Part shown: positions 33,516 through 42,514 of the stretch, in pieces
Layout: each line of letters opens with the position of its first letter
Position numbering within the stretch: position 1 is the first letter of the stretch
NCBI GenBank assembly: GCA_964500205.1
Contig: CAZCNS010000006.1
Location: forward strand, 193,831 to 257,830
Length of the DNA: 64,000 nt
Reading direction: 5' to 3'
Source: UBA10329 sp964500205
GTDB lineage: Bacteria > Bacteroidota > Bacteroidia > UBA10329
Made by a program: the position numbers and the translations under genes
The notes under the pieces: model-generated
Database searches by the model: none
What the model saw: the letters and a program-made list of their open reading frames with translations, nothing else
What the model was told of the DNA's origin: nothing

Positions 33516-34811
33516 ATGAGCATCTATCAGCAACTCGTTGACAAACAGGAGAAAGTGGCCCTCATCGGCCTCGGATACGTGGGTCTTCCCATTGCCCTTG
33601 CATTCGCAAAGAAGATAAAGGTGGTCGGTTTCGATATCAATGCCGAGCGTGTAGAAATGATGCGCAACAACATCGACCCCAGTGAGGAACTCGAGGCCAA
33701 GGACTTCGAGGGCGCGGACATCCTTTTCTCTGCTGACCCTAAAGATCTTGTAGACGTAAAGTTTTACATAGTGGCGGTGCCGACACCCATTGATGAGCAT
33801 AACCTGCCTGACCTTCGTCCGGTTATTTCTGCATCCAAGACCGTTGGAAAAGTCCTCAAGAAGGGCGACTACGTGGTCTATGAATCGACCGTGTATCCCG
33901 GTTGCACTGAGGAGGATTGCATCCCTGTGCTGGAAGCCGAGTCTGGGCTGAAGTTCAACGTTGATTTCAAGGTGGGGTACTCACCAGAGCGCATCAATCC
34001 AGGCGACAAGGAACATACGCTATCTAAGATCGTGAAGGTGGTCAGCGGCTGCGATGAAGAGTCGCTGGAAAACATCGCCAAGACCTATGAACTTGTGGTG
34101 GACGCAGGCGTTCACCGGGCTCCTTCCATTAAAGTTGCCGAGGCAGCCAAGATCATTGAGAACACGCAGAGGGATGTGAACATCGCCCTGATGAACGAGC
34201 TGTCAATGATTTTCAACCGTATGGGCATCAACACCTTCGATGTGTTGGAGGCTGCCGGAACCAAATGGAATTTCCTCAAGTTCTTCCCAGGACTGGTTGG
34301 CGGTCACTGCATTGGTGTGGACCCGTACTATTTGACGCACAAGGCCCGCAAGCTTGGTTTTCATAGCAAGGTCATCATCTCAGGCCGCTCCACGAACGAT
34401 GCAGTTGGAGCGTACGTGGCGCAGGAGACCGTGAAGCGTATCATCGCTAACGGCAAGGATATCAGCAAGAGCAAAGTGCTCGTCATGGGTGCCACGTTCA
34501 AAGAGAATGTGTCAGATATCCGGAACTCGAAAGTGGTTGACGTAGTGCGCGAATTGGAATCCTTCGGGGTACGCGTACACGTTATAGATCCCCACGCCTC
34601 ATCCAAGGATGTGATGCACGAGTATGGCTTTGAACTGCGCGACAAGACCAAATCTGATTACGATGCGGTTATCGTAGCTGTGAACCACAACGAGTACCTC
34701 AACCTGCCCGAGAGTCACTTCGAGGATCTGATGGATAAGAAAGGAGTGTTCATTGATGTTAAAGGTGTGTATAAGGGGAAAATCCACAAGTTGACCTACT
34801 GGAGCCTGTAA
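33516..34811 (+). CDS. UDP-N-acetyl-hexosamine 6-dehydrogenase (WbpO/TviB family)
   Basis: 431 residues. It has the N-terminal NAD fold IGLGYVGLPIALAFAKK (20-36), the VAVPTPIDEHNLPDL loop, YESTVYPGCTEEDCIPVLE and GYSPERINPGDKEHTL. The catalytic Cys is in FFPGLVGGHCIGVDPYYL (about 267), the form typical of UDP-GlcNAc/GalNAc dehydrogenases rather than UDP-glucose dehydrogenase. It makes a UDP-HexNAc uronic acid, the probable precursor for the aminotransferase and acetyltransferase of the cluster. The stop is 2 bases from galE. Confidence 0.94.
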   Translation: MSIYQQLVDKQEKVALIGLGYVGLPIALAFAKKIKVVGFDINAERVEMMRNNIDPSEELEAKDFEGADILFSADPKDLVDVKFYIVAVPTPIDEHNLPDLRPVISASKTVGKVLKKGDYVVYESTVYPGCTEEDCIPVLEAESGLKFNVDFKVGYSPERINPGDKEHTLSKIVKVVSGCDEESLENIAKTYELVVDAGVHRAPSIKVAEAAKIIENTQRDVNIALMNELSMIFNRMGINTFDVLEAAGTKWNFLKFFPGLVGGHCIGVDPYYLTHKARKLGFHSKVIISGRSTNDAVGAYVAQETVKRIIANGKDISKSKVLVMGATFKENVSDIRNSKVVDVVRELESFGVRVHVIDPHASSKDVMHEYGFELRDKTKSDYDAVIVAVNHNEYLNLPESHFEDLMDKKGVFIDVKGVYKGKIHKLTYWSL

Positions 34812-34813
34812 AT

Positions 34814-35839
34814 ATGATTCTGGTCACAGGGGGAACAGGTTTCATCGGGTCGCACACGGTCGTGGAGCTTCAAGAGTCGGGCCACGAGGTTTTGGTGGTC
34901 GATGACCTGAGCAATTCCCGCATCGAAGTGCTGGACGCAATCAAAGAGATCACAGGAAGACGGCCGCACTTCGAGCGGGTAGACATTACCGATTTCGGGG
35001 CTTTGGATGCCGTTTTCTCTAAGTATCAAGGAGAATTGGGGGGAGTCATCCACTTCGCGGCCAAGAAGGCAGTGGGTGAGTCTGTCGAACTTCCACTCAT
35101 ATACTACCGCATCAACGTGGGCGGAACGGTCAACTTGCTGGATTGTATGGCCGCTCACGATGTCCGCAGCATTGTTTTCTCCTCGTCCTGCACCGTTTAT
35201 GGACAGCCGGATTTGATTCCGGTGGATGAGTCCGCACCGCGCAAGCAGGCAAAATCTCCCTACGGCAATACAAAGAGCATCTGCGAGGATGTGCTGCGCG
35301 ACACTTCCGTGAGTTCTTCCTTGAAAGTGATTGCTCTGAGATATTTCAATCCCATCGGTGCGCATGATTCTGCGCTCATTGGTGAATTGCCTCTCGGCAC
35401 GCCCAACAACTTAGTACCCTACATTACCCAGACAGGCATCGGCAAGCGTGAACAGCTGACCATTCATGGCAACGATTACCCGACCGCAGATGGCACCTGC
35501 ATCCGCGATTACATCCATGTTGTCGATCTTGCCCAGGCGCATCTCGCAGCGTTGGACAGGCTAATGAAAGGCAGGCAAAAAGATGCTTTTGAGGTGTTCA
35601 ACATCGGAACAGGAAGTGGTTCCTCAGTTTTCGAGGTCATCCAGACATTTGAAAAAGTCAGTGGTCAGAAGTTGAACTACCGCATCGGTCCCAGAAGAGC
35701 GGGAGATATCACCCAGGTCTACGCGGATACGACTTTCTCCAACTCCGAACTCGGCTGGAAGGCCAAACTCAATCTCGAGGATGCGCTGTGTTCTGCTTGG
35801 GCATGGGAAGTAGCGATCAGCAAAAGGGAGATTGCATGA
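34814..35839 (+). CDS. galE: UDP-glucose 4-epimerase
   Basis: 341 residues. NAD motif TGGTGFIGSHTVVELQESGH is at 5-24, and FAAKKAVGESVELPLIYYRINVGG, SSSCTVYGQPD and the Tyr/Lys pair PYGNTKSICED are all as in GalE. RYFNPIGAHDSALIGE and DGTCIRDYIHVVDLAQAH follow. It interconverts UDP-glucose and UDP-galactose (or the HexNAc forms). The start follows the preceding stop by 2 bases, so it is in the same operon. Confidence 0.96.
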   Translation: MILVTGGTGFIGSHTVVELQESGHEVLVVDDLSNSRIEVLDAIKEITGRRPHFERVDITDFGALDAVFSKYQGELGGVIHFAAKKAVGESVELPLIYYRINVGGTVNLLDCMAAHDVRSIVFSSSCTVYGQPDLIPVDESAPRKQAKSPYGNTKSICEDVLRDTSVSSSLKVIALRYFNPIGAHDSALIGELPLGTPNNLVPYITQTGIGKREQLTIHGNDYPTADGTCIRDYIHVVDLAQAHLAALDRLMKGRQKDAFEVFNIGTGSGSSVFEVIQTFEKVSGQKLNYRIGPRRAGDITQVYADTTFSNSELGWKAKLNLEDALCSAWAWEVAISKREIA

Positions 35840-35886
35840 ATGAGATTGCTTCGTTCCTCGAAATGACGACCACGACATTCGAATGA
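35837..35886. repeat. Possible dispersed intergenic repeat
   Basis: The text tgagattgcttcgttcctcg followed by aaatgacgac after the galE stop resembles a short dispersed element familiar from many Bacteroidota genomes (gattgcttcg ... tcgcaatgacg). Only one copy is seen here, so this rests on general knowledge. Confidence 0.4.
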
Positions 35887-35911
35887 GATCCGTAATTGGT
35901 AACAGCAAAAA

Positions 35912-36964
35912 ATGAAGACCATCATCATCACAGGAGGCGCGGGATTTATTGGTTCCCACGTTGTACGCAGATTCGTTAACCGCTATCCTAATATCCTGAT
36001 CGTCAACCTCGATGCGCTCACTTACGCGGGCAACCTTGAGAATCTGAAGGACGTGGAGAACGCCTCGAACTATGCTTTCGAGAAGGCCGACATCACTGAT
36101 GCTGAGACCATCAATGCCCTCTTCGCCAAACATCGTCCAGATGGCGTGATCCATCTCGCAGCCGAGTCGCACGTGGATCGCTCCATTGCCGATCCGATGG
36201 CGTTCATCCGCACCAATATTGAAGGTACGGTAAACTTGCTAAATGCTTCGCGCATCACTTGGAATGGCGAATTCGAGGGTAAGCGCTTTTACCACATCAG
36301 CACCGATGAGGTCTATGGTTCGCTGGGCGAAGATGGCTTTTTCAAGGAGGAGACCCCCTACGACCCGCGCAGCCCATACTCAGCCTCGAAGGCCAGCAGT
36401 GACCATCTGGTTCGGGCGTATTTCCATACCTATGGTTTGCCGGTAGTTATTAGCAATTGCAGTAACAACTACGGCCCGAATCATTTCCCAGAGAAGCTCA
36501 TCCCGCTGGCCATCAACAACATAGTCAACAACCGCGCGATTCCCATCTATGGCAAGGGAGAGAATGTACGTGACTGGCTGTACGTAGAGGATCATGCCTC
36601 GGCCATTGATGTCATTTTCAATAAAGGAAAACTGGGCGAGACCTACAACATCGGAGGCAATAACGAGTGGACGAACATTGACCTCATCCATCTGCTGTGC
36701 AAGGTGATGGATGAGAAATTGGGCCGTGAACCGGGCACATCTGCGCAGCTCATCACTTATGTGAAAGACCGAGCTGGTCACGACCTGCGCTACGCCATCG
36801 ACTCATCTAAACTCAAGAACGAGCTCGGGTGGGAGCCAAGCCTCACCTTCGAGGAAGGGCTTCCGAAAACCGTGGACTGGTATCTCGCTAACGGTGAATG
36901 GTTGGAAAACGTGACCTCCGGTAACTATCAGAAATACTACCATCAGCAGTACGAGGAGCGGTAA
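35912..36964 (+). CDS. rfbB: dTDP-glucose 4,6-dehydratase
   Basis: 350 residues. NAD motif TGGAGFIGSHVVRRFV is at 6-21, with LAAESHVDRSIADP, STDEVYGSLG, the active-site Tyr/Lys in SPYSASKASSDHL, NCSNNYGPNHFPEKLIPL and YVEDHASAID. It converts dTDP-glucose to dTDP-4-keto-6-deoxyglucose, the entry point to rhamnose and related deoxysugars. The other rml genes are not in the window. It is the last gene of the sugar cluster, 72 bases after galE. Confidence 0.96.
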   Translation: MKTIIITGGAGFIGSHVVRRFVNRYPNILIVNLDALTYAGNLENLKDVENASNYAFEKADITDAETINALFAKHRPDGVIHLAAESHVDRSIADPMAFIRTNIEGTVNLLNASRITWNGEFEGKRFYHISTDEVYGSLGEDGFFKEETPYDPRSPYSASKASSDHLVRAYFHTYGLPVVISNCSNNYGPNHFPEKLIPLAINNIVNNRAIPIYGKGENVRDWLYVEDHASAIDVIFNKGKLGETYNIGGNNEWTNIDLIHLLCKVMDEKLGREPGTSAQLITYVKDRAGHDLRYAIDSSKLKNELGWEPSLTFEEGLPKTVDWYLANGEWLENVTSGNYQKYYHQQYEER

Positions 36965-37047
36965 AATGCGCTTGGAAGTGTAATTTATCGAGGTAATTTG
37001 GTGCTGACATTAGGCTGTTTTTCCTAAATCCCCTCTCAATGCGTTTA

Positions 37048-37055
37048 TATATTTG
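37048..37055 (+). promoter_or_regulatory. Promoter box of the M43 protease gene
   Basis: TATATTTG, 55 bases upstream of the start codon, in an AT-rich gap. Confidence 0.7.
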
Positions 37056-37110
37056 CCTCGATGTTTTAACTGTTAGTTAAAATCCCGTTTGCATCAACCA
37101 CAAACTTTCC

Positions 37111-39300
37111 ATGATGAGAATGAAACATTACCTCATTGCGCTCGGAGCGCTCGCTGCCACTCCAGCTGCATTCGCTCAATCGCAGAATCACGAAGGACAT
37201 AATCATGCACCCGGTGAGCCATGTGCAGCGCACCTTGTCCTCCAAGAACAGTTGAAGGACCCAGAGGTGCGTGCGCGTTATGAAGCGTATGAGGAAGCGC
37301 TGCTTCGTTATGTGAATGACCCGGCCACTCCTAAGTACCGAGAAGGCCGTAAGTTCATTATTCCCACAGTCGTTCACATTCTGCAAAGTGGTGGAAATGA
37401 GAACATAACTAAGCAAAGGGCACTTCAACAGATTGAAACACTGAATCAGGACTTCCAGCGCCTGAACCCAGACTCGGTAAACACCCCTGAGCGATTCCGC
37501 GATGTGGCCGGAAGGATGGATGTGGAATTCCGACTCGCGACCAAGGATCCACTCGGAAATTGCACTGATGGTATTGTGCGGGTGTTCACAGACAACACAT
37601 CTGAAGTGCGCGACCCGACAGGTTTCAAAGCTCTGTCATACTGGAATTCATACAGCTATCTGAATGTGTGGGTTGTACAGTCCATCGCATCTTTCGGTAC
37701 CGGTGGGACAACTCTGGGCTATGCCCAGTTCCCCGCCACTGGATTGATGAGCACCGATGGCATCACGGTCATTGCATCACAGATTGGCCGTCCTTCCGAT
37801 GGTGGCCGCACTGCAACACACGAGGTAGGTCACTGGCTGAACCTCATTCACGTTTGGGGTGACCAAGACTGTGGAACCGACCAGGTGAGCGATACTCCAA
37901 TTGCATTCACCTCCAATTTTGGAGTTTGTGGTAATGTTGGTCAGCAGTTTCATGCCTCACCGTTTAACGCTGGTGTTTGTGATCCTGAGAATACCATCGG
38001 TGAGATGTTCAGCAATTACATGGACTACTCTCCAGGAACTTGTCAGAATATGTTCTCAGCAGGTCAGGTTCAGCGTATGAACGCTGTAATGGAGGGAGCA
38101 GGTGACCAGCCTGGCATTCGGAGTTTCTTGGTATCTGAGGAGAACTTGGAGATGACTGGTACTCGCGATGAAGATCTTGGTGTGGAATGTGCTCCAAAGT
38201 CTCTGTTTCATGTTAACCAGTCCTCGTTCTTCCAGCGTCAAACCATGATTTGCGAAGGGGACAATGTGAGTTTTCGTGCTAACGCATTTAATGGAGATGT
38301 GAGTGATTATGCTTGGAATTTCCAAGGTGGAAGTCCAGCAACTTCCAGTGCTACTAATCCCACCATTTCCTACGAGTCACCTGGTATTTACGATGTAGCG
38401 CTTACCGTGTCTAACAGTATCGGTTCGGATACAAAGTCCATGGATGAGTTGGTTATTGTCAGCAGTAATGCAGCTCAGTATCAGAGTGACTGGGGTTACT
38501 ATGACACATTTTGGGAAGAGCAAGGGTTCTTGAATGATTACATTGTATTCAATCATGATGATGCCACACAAACATGGGAGTTTCACTCTGGTGAAAACGG
38601 TGGTAGCACTGGCAATGAGTCTGTGAGAATGAGGAACTTCGGAAATATTGTCGGTCGGTTAGACGAGCTCATCTCCCCCTCCTTCAACCTTAGCACAGTG
38701 AGCAATCCGACCTTGAAGTTCAAATGGAGTGGCGCTGCATTGAACAATACTCCTAACGATCGTCTGCGAGTTTATTTCTCTACTAACTGCGGAAAGACAT
38801 GGGGAACTGCCCGTCTGACTCTTTCCGGCATTGACCTCGTAAACTCAGGTGTCGTGAGTAATTCATATGTGCCCAATGCGGCCAGCATCTGGTCCGAGGC
38901 TCAGGTGACCCTTCCGCCAGCTGCTTCCAATGCTCCCAATGTGCGGGTGAAGTTTGAGTGGCTCTCAGGAGGCAATGGCAATAACTTCTACATCGATGAC
39001 ATAACGCTCTCCAATGCCCCACTCTCTGCCGAATCTTTAGAGCGTGAGATCGACCTTAATGTGTATCCGAACCCAACACGCGACCTAACCAGCGTGTCTA
39101 TGATGCTGGCCGATCCTGCACGTGTCGAGATGAACATGGTGGACATGATGGGCCGCAACGTAATGAGCATTCATGCTGGTCAGATGAGTACTGGTGCCCA
39201 TCGCTTTGATATCGACATGTCAACACTGCCATCTGGCATCTACTTTTTGCGCACAGCTGTAGATAACAGTATCGCAGTTAAAAAAGTGGTTAAGAACTGA
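37111..39300 (+). CDS. Secreted M43-family metalloprotease with PKD and T9SS sorting domain
   Basis: 729 residues. A signal peptide ends near AFAQ (residue 23). The pappalysin-type (M43) catalytic domain runs from about 80 to 340, with the zinc motif HEVGHWLNLIH at 237-247 and a Met-turn candidate NYMDYSPGTCQNMFS. A PKD-like fold follows near 390-450 (GDVSDYAWNFQGGSPATSSATNP). A jelly-roll-like part containing CGKTWG and NNFYIDDITL comes next. The C-terminal type IX sorting domain begins NVYPNPTRDLTSV and ends in IAVKKVVKN. It is exported through T9SS; the substrate is unknown. Confidence 0.95.
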   Translation: MMRMKHYLIALGALAATPAAFAQSQNHEGHNHAPGEPCAAHLVLQEQLKDPEVRARYEAYEEALLRYVNDPATPKYREGRKFIIPTVVHILQSGGNENITKQRALQQIETLNQDFQRLNPDSVNTPERFRDVAGRMDVEFRLATKDPLGNCTDGIVRVFTDNTSEVRDPTGFKALSYWNSYSYLNVWVVQSIASFGTGGTTLGYAQFPATGLMSTDGITVIASQIGRPSDGGRTATHEVGHWLNLIHVWGDQDCGTDQVSDTPIAFTSNFGVCGNVGQQFHASPFNAGVCDPENTIGEMFSNYMDYSPGTCQNMFSAGQVQRMNAVMEGAGDQPGIRSFLVSEENLEMTGTRDEDLGVECAPKSLFHVNQSSFFQRQTMICEGDNVSFRANAFNGDVSDYAWNFQGGSPATSSATNPTISYESPGIYDVALTVSNSIGSDTKSMDELVIVSSNAAQYQSDWGYYDTFWEEQGFLNDYIVFNHDDATQTWEFHSGENGGSTGNESVRMRNFGNIVGRLDELISPSFNLSTVSNPTLKFKWSGAALNNTPNDRLRVYFSTNCGKTWGTARLTLSGIDLVNSGVVSNSYVPNAASIWSEAQVTLPPAASNAPNVRVKFEWLSGGNGNNFYIDDITLSNAPLSAESLEREIDLNVYPNPTRDLTSVSMMLADPARVEMNMVDMMGRNVMSIHAGQMSTGAHRFDIDMSTLPSGIYFLRTAVDNSIAVKKVVKN

Positions 39301-39323
39301 TAGCGGTCAACGCGTGATGAGAG

Positions 39324-39356
39324 AAGCCTCCCGACCTTTGGGGGGCTTTTCTTTTT
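39324..39356 (+). terminator. Rho-independent terminator
   Basis: Stem AAGCCTCC / GGGGGGCTT (39324-39348, one mismatch) with a short loop, followed by ttttctttttc. It ends the protease transcript just before gap. Confidence 0.85.
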
Positions 39357-39373
39357 CAGTAAGCTCCATAATC

Positions 39374-40378
39374 ATGACAAGGGTAGCAATAAACGGTTTC
39401 GGCAGAATAGGTAGGGTGACCATGCGGGCCCTGTTGGAAAGGGGTGGGGTAGAGGTAGTGGCGATAAACGACCTCACTGACACGAGAACGTTGGCCCACC
39501 TGTTCAAGTATGACTCGGTTCATCGTGGCTTCAAAGGCACAGTGGAAGCTGAGGACGAAGGAATCGTATTTGATGGCAGGTCGGTTAAGGTGTTTGCGAA
39601 GCGAAATCCGGAAGAGCTGCCGTGGAAGGAACTCGGTGTGGATGTCGTCCTTGAATGCACGGGGCTTTTCCGATCGCGGGAGACAGCCGGGGCGCATATC
39701 AGGGCTGGAGCGCGGAAGGTGATCATCTCCGCACCCGCGAAGGAGGCCGATGTACCGTCCGTGGTGCTCGGTGTGAATGATAACGAGGTTGACCTTACTC
39801 AGGATGTGATTTCCAACGCGTCTTGCACCACGAACTGTGCGGCACCGCTCATTAAGGTGCTGGATGATGCTTTCCATGTTCAGAGTGCGTTCGTATCTAC
39901 CGTGCACTCATATACGGGCGACCAGCGCTTACATGATTCTCCGCACAGCGACCTTCGCAGGGCAAGGTCAGCTGCTCAGTCTATTATTCCAACAACCACA
40001 GGCGCTGCGAAGGCCCTCGGTCGAATCTTTCCGCACCTCGATGGTCACCTCGGAGGAGCGGGAATCCGTGTCCCAGTGATAAATGGTTCGCTTACCGATC
40101 TTACTTGCATTGTGCGTGATGATGCCTCGGTCGAGGCGATCAGTGCAGCTTTCAGGTCGGCTGCGGATGGGCCTCTGAAAGGGATCCTGCAATACACCGA
40201 GGATCCGATCGTCTCCGTGGATGTTATTGGCAACCCGCACTCCAGCATTTTTGATGCGGAACTCACCTCGGTCATCGGTAAGATGGTGAAGGTGGTGGGT
40301 TGGTACGACAATGAGAGTGGATACTCGAACCGTTTGGCCGATCTTGTGTCGCTGCTCGCGAAAAAGGGACTTGTCTGA
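39374..40378 (+). CDS. gap: Glyceraldehyde-3-phosphate dehydrogenase
   Basis: 334 residues from ATG 39374; the frame extends upstream through the terminator, which is not coding. NAD motif INGFGRIGRVTMRAL is at 6-20, the catalytic Cys is in SNASCTTNCAAPL (about 150), and HSYTGDQRLHDSPHSDLRRARSAAQSIIPT, with His and phosphate-site residues, and WYDNESGYSNRLADL follow. It oxidises glyceraldehyde-3-phosphate in glycolysis or gluconeogenesis. It converges with bshC, 3 bases apart. Confidence 0.97.
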   Translation: MTRVAINGFGRIGRVTMRALLERGGVEVVAINDLTDTRTLAHLFKYDSVHRGFKGTVEAEDEGIVFDGRSVKVFAKRNPEELPWKELGVDVVLECTGLFRSRETAGAHIRAGARKVIISAPAKEADVPSVVLGVNDNEVDLTQDVISNASCTTNCAAPLIKVLDDAFHVQSAFVSTVHSYTGDQRLHDSPHSDLRRARSAAQSIIPTTTGAAKALGRIFPHLDGHLGGAGIRVPVINGSLTDLTCIVRDDASVEAISAAFRSAADGPLKGILQYTEDPIVSVDVIGNPHSSIFDAELTSVIGKMVKVVGWYDNESGYSNRLADLVSLLAKKGLV

Positions 40379-40381
40379 CCC

Positions 40382-41974
40382 TCAGAGTGCGACCACTCCG
40401 AATTCCGTGCCTAACGGTTCAATTGCTCTATTCAGCACTGGAATCAGTTCTTCCTCTGATGAGGTGATGAATTGGAGGATGTTATCGTGACGTTCCTGCA
40501 ATGAGCCGTTGGGGAACAGCTTCTCGTGCAGCTTCTGGATCTGCTGAACGCTGGTCTCGTTCTTCTTCTTCAGGCTGCGGGCAAAGCGTCCGCCCCACTG
40601 CTCCAACGTTTTCTGCTGCTTCGCGTGTTCGGCATCCAGCGCAGTAACGAGCGTGCGGTCGATTTCTCCTGCTTTGTCCTTCAATTTGCCATAGATCTGT
40701 TCCAGTAGTTTGAACTCGGAGCTGAGGTCGAGGTCGGTGTCTACCGTTTCTATGATGTGTGCCCTGATCAGCTCATCCACTGGGTGGAAGAGGTCGGGAA
40801 CCAGCAGGCCGAGTCCGTCCATGCGCTTGGCAGTGCCGCCATCTATCAGCAGAAGGTGGTTGCGCAGCACTAAGGTCGGATAGCTGATGCCTTGCCTATC
40901 GAACGCGGCCTTCAATTGCAGCCAATAGGCGAGTTCCCCCGCCCCACCGATGTATGCAAGATTGGGCAAAATGCGCTCTTGATACATGGGCCGCAGCACC
41001 ACGTTGGGGCTGAACCGCTCCGGACTTGCTGTCATTTCCATACGAAGCTCTGCCTCTGACCAGCGGATGTCGGTGTGCAGCACATGAAACGTTTCCTCAG
41101 TACGTACAATCCGTTCACGCAGCCCCTCTTTCATGTAGAAAAGGTTAATCTCCCTCGGTGTCACCTGTGCGAGATAGCCCAGTTTTTCCAGCTGCCTGTT
41201 GGTGGCGATGACCCTTTTGTAGGCCGTGTTCTCAAGTGCATCCTTCAGCATCACATCGGCAAAGAGGGCCTTGAGTTCAGGACGATCTCCATCGAGGATC
41301 ACGAGGCCATACTGACCGAAGAGCACATCGGTGAAATGTCGCGTGGCATCGGCCAGTGTGGCACTTTCCGTGTATGCCTTCCTGAAGGTGGCGATGAGTT
41401 CCAACGCCCGCTCCTGTGAAGGGAACAGTTCTGACAATTGGTCGCAGACATCTGATAGCCCGTCCGTGGTCATGCGGCCCACCGGGCCCGTCTGTTGGGT
41501 TGTCCAATCGAACCGCCTGCCGAAGATGTTCAGGAAGGCGATCTCTGCGAGGTCGTGATCCTCAGTGGCCATCCAATAGACAGGCACGAAACTCCTGTCA
41601 GGAAATTGCTTCGTCAGTTCCTCCGCGAGTCGGATGGTGTGCAGTATCTTGTACACGAAGTAGAGCGGCCCTGTGAAGATGTTGAGCTGATGGCCGGTCG
41701 TTACAGTGAACGTGCTTTTGTCCCGTAGCGCTCTGATGTTATCCAGCACCTTTCCCTGAGCGCCACCGATGGCCTCATACTGCGCCAGCAGACTGTCTGC
41801 CAGCACCTCGCGATCGATGGGCAGCTCGGCCCGCTCCTGCATCTTGATGGCGTAGCTCTCTATGGCATTCGGCAGTCCGCAGAAGGGTCTCAACTCCTCG
41901 TTTCCGGCCATGAGGCCGAGGATGAGATTACTGAAATAGCCGGTTTGTTCTAAAGGGATATTAACGTGTTGCAT
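40382..41974 (-). CDS. bshC: Putative cysteine ligase BshC (bacillithiol synthesis)
   Basis: 530 residues. Family marks are FTVTTGHQLNIFTGPLYFVYKI (about 92-113, nucleotide-site like), PVYWMATEDHDLAEIAF, VVLRPMYQERILPNLAYIGGAGELAYWLQLK and the C-terminal coiled coil around residues 430-500. BshC joins cysteine to glucosamine-malate, the last step of bacillithiol, the thiol used in many Bacteroidota. bshA and bshB are not in the window. Confidence 0.95.
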   Translation of the reverse strand: MQHVNIPLEQTGYFSNLILGLMAGNEELRPFCGLPNAIESYAIKMQERAELPIDREVLADSLLAQYEAIGGAQGKVLDNIRALRDKSTFTVTTGHQLNIFTGPLYFVYKILHTIRLAEELTKQFPDRSFVPVYWMATEDHDLAEIAFLNIFGRRFDWTTQQTGPVGRMTTDGLSDVCDQLSELFPSQERALELIATFRKAYTESATLADATRHFTDVLFGQYGLVILDGDRPELKALFADVMLKDALENTAYKRVIATNRQLEKLGYLAQVTPREINLFYMKEGLRERIVRTEETFHVLHTDIRWSEAELRMEMTASPERFSPNVVLRPMYQERILPNLAYIGGAGELAYWLQLKAAFDRQGISYPTLVLRNHLLLIDGGTAKRMDGLGLLVPDLFHPVDELIRAHIIETVDTDLDLSSEFKLLEQIYGKLKDKAGEIDRTLVTALDAEHAKQQKTLEQWGGRFARSLKKKNETSVQQIQKLHEKLFPNGSLQERHDNILQFITSSEEELIPVLNRAIEPLGTEFGVVAL

Positions 41975-42003
41975 ATTGTTCAGGCTCCATTGATTAGGAA
42001 AGA

Positions 42004-42483
42004 TTACGGAATTGTTTCAATTCCTGAGAACAGGAAGCCATTGGCCTTTCGCTTGAAATTAATCCCCAAACAACTGCCTTCGCTACCCATCTGATATTCA
42101 TCTTTTGCCCAGGACAATATAAATGCAGTAATATCTGATACCTTGTTGTTTTCCGCCTCAAGCCAAACCTTTGTAGAGACCTTCGCTTTTCTGAAGTCTT
42201 CAAACTCATTGAGACTTTCAATGTGGTTCTCAAAGAAGTCCTTTCTGCGCATCATGTAGTAATGCCTTGGATGAGGTCTTTGGCGACAGAGGATACAATA
42301 AATCCAATCCGTGGAGGCTTTCTCAAACTGAGCATAGTCAGGTTCCTCAAACATCTGAAATACCTCTTCAATGGCTGCCATGATTTTCAAACTGTCGGAT
42401 TCGGAAACGGGCTGTCCATTGGCCCTGAAACTCCCAAGAATCACCAGACACGCAATCGACAAGCCCTTAATCACGAACTTCAT
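42004..42483 (-). CDS. Small secreted hypothetical protein
   Basis: 159 residues with a signal peptide (VIKGLSIACLVILGSF, cut near ANGQ). The mature part begins with a helix (SDSLKIMAAIEEVFQMFEEPDY), has DWIYCILCRQRPHPRHYYMMRRKDFF with a CxxC, then beta strands (KVSTKVWLEAEN ... CLGINFKRKANGFLFSGIETI). It resembles small NTF2-like periplasmic proteins of Bacteroidota, but I cannot name a family. It lies between porX and bshC on the same strand. Confidence 0.65.
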   Translation of the reverse strand: MKFVIKGLSIACLVILGSFRANGQPVSESDSLKIMAAIEEVFQMFEEPDYAQFEKASTDWIYCILCRQRPHPRHYYMMRRKDFFENHIESLNEFEDFRKAKVSTKVWLEAENNKVSDITAFILSWAKDEYQMGSEGSCLGINFKRKANGFLFSGIETIP

Positions 42484-42514
42484 TGGCCAATCAGCTAATT
42501 CTCGAATCCGCTAA

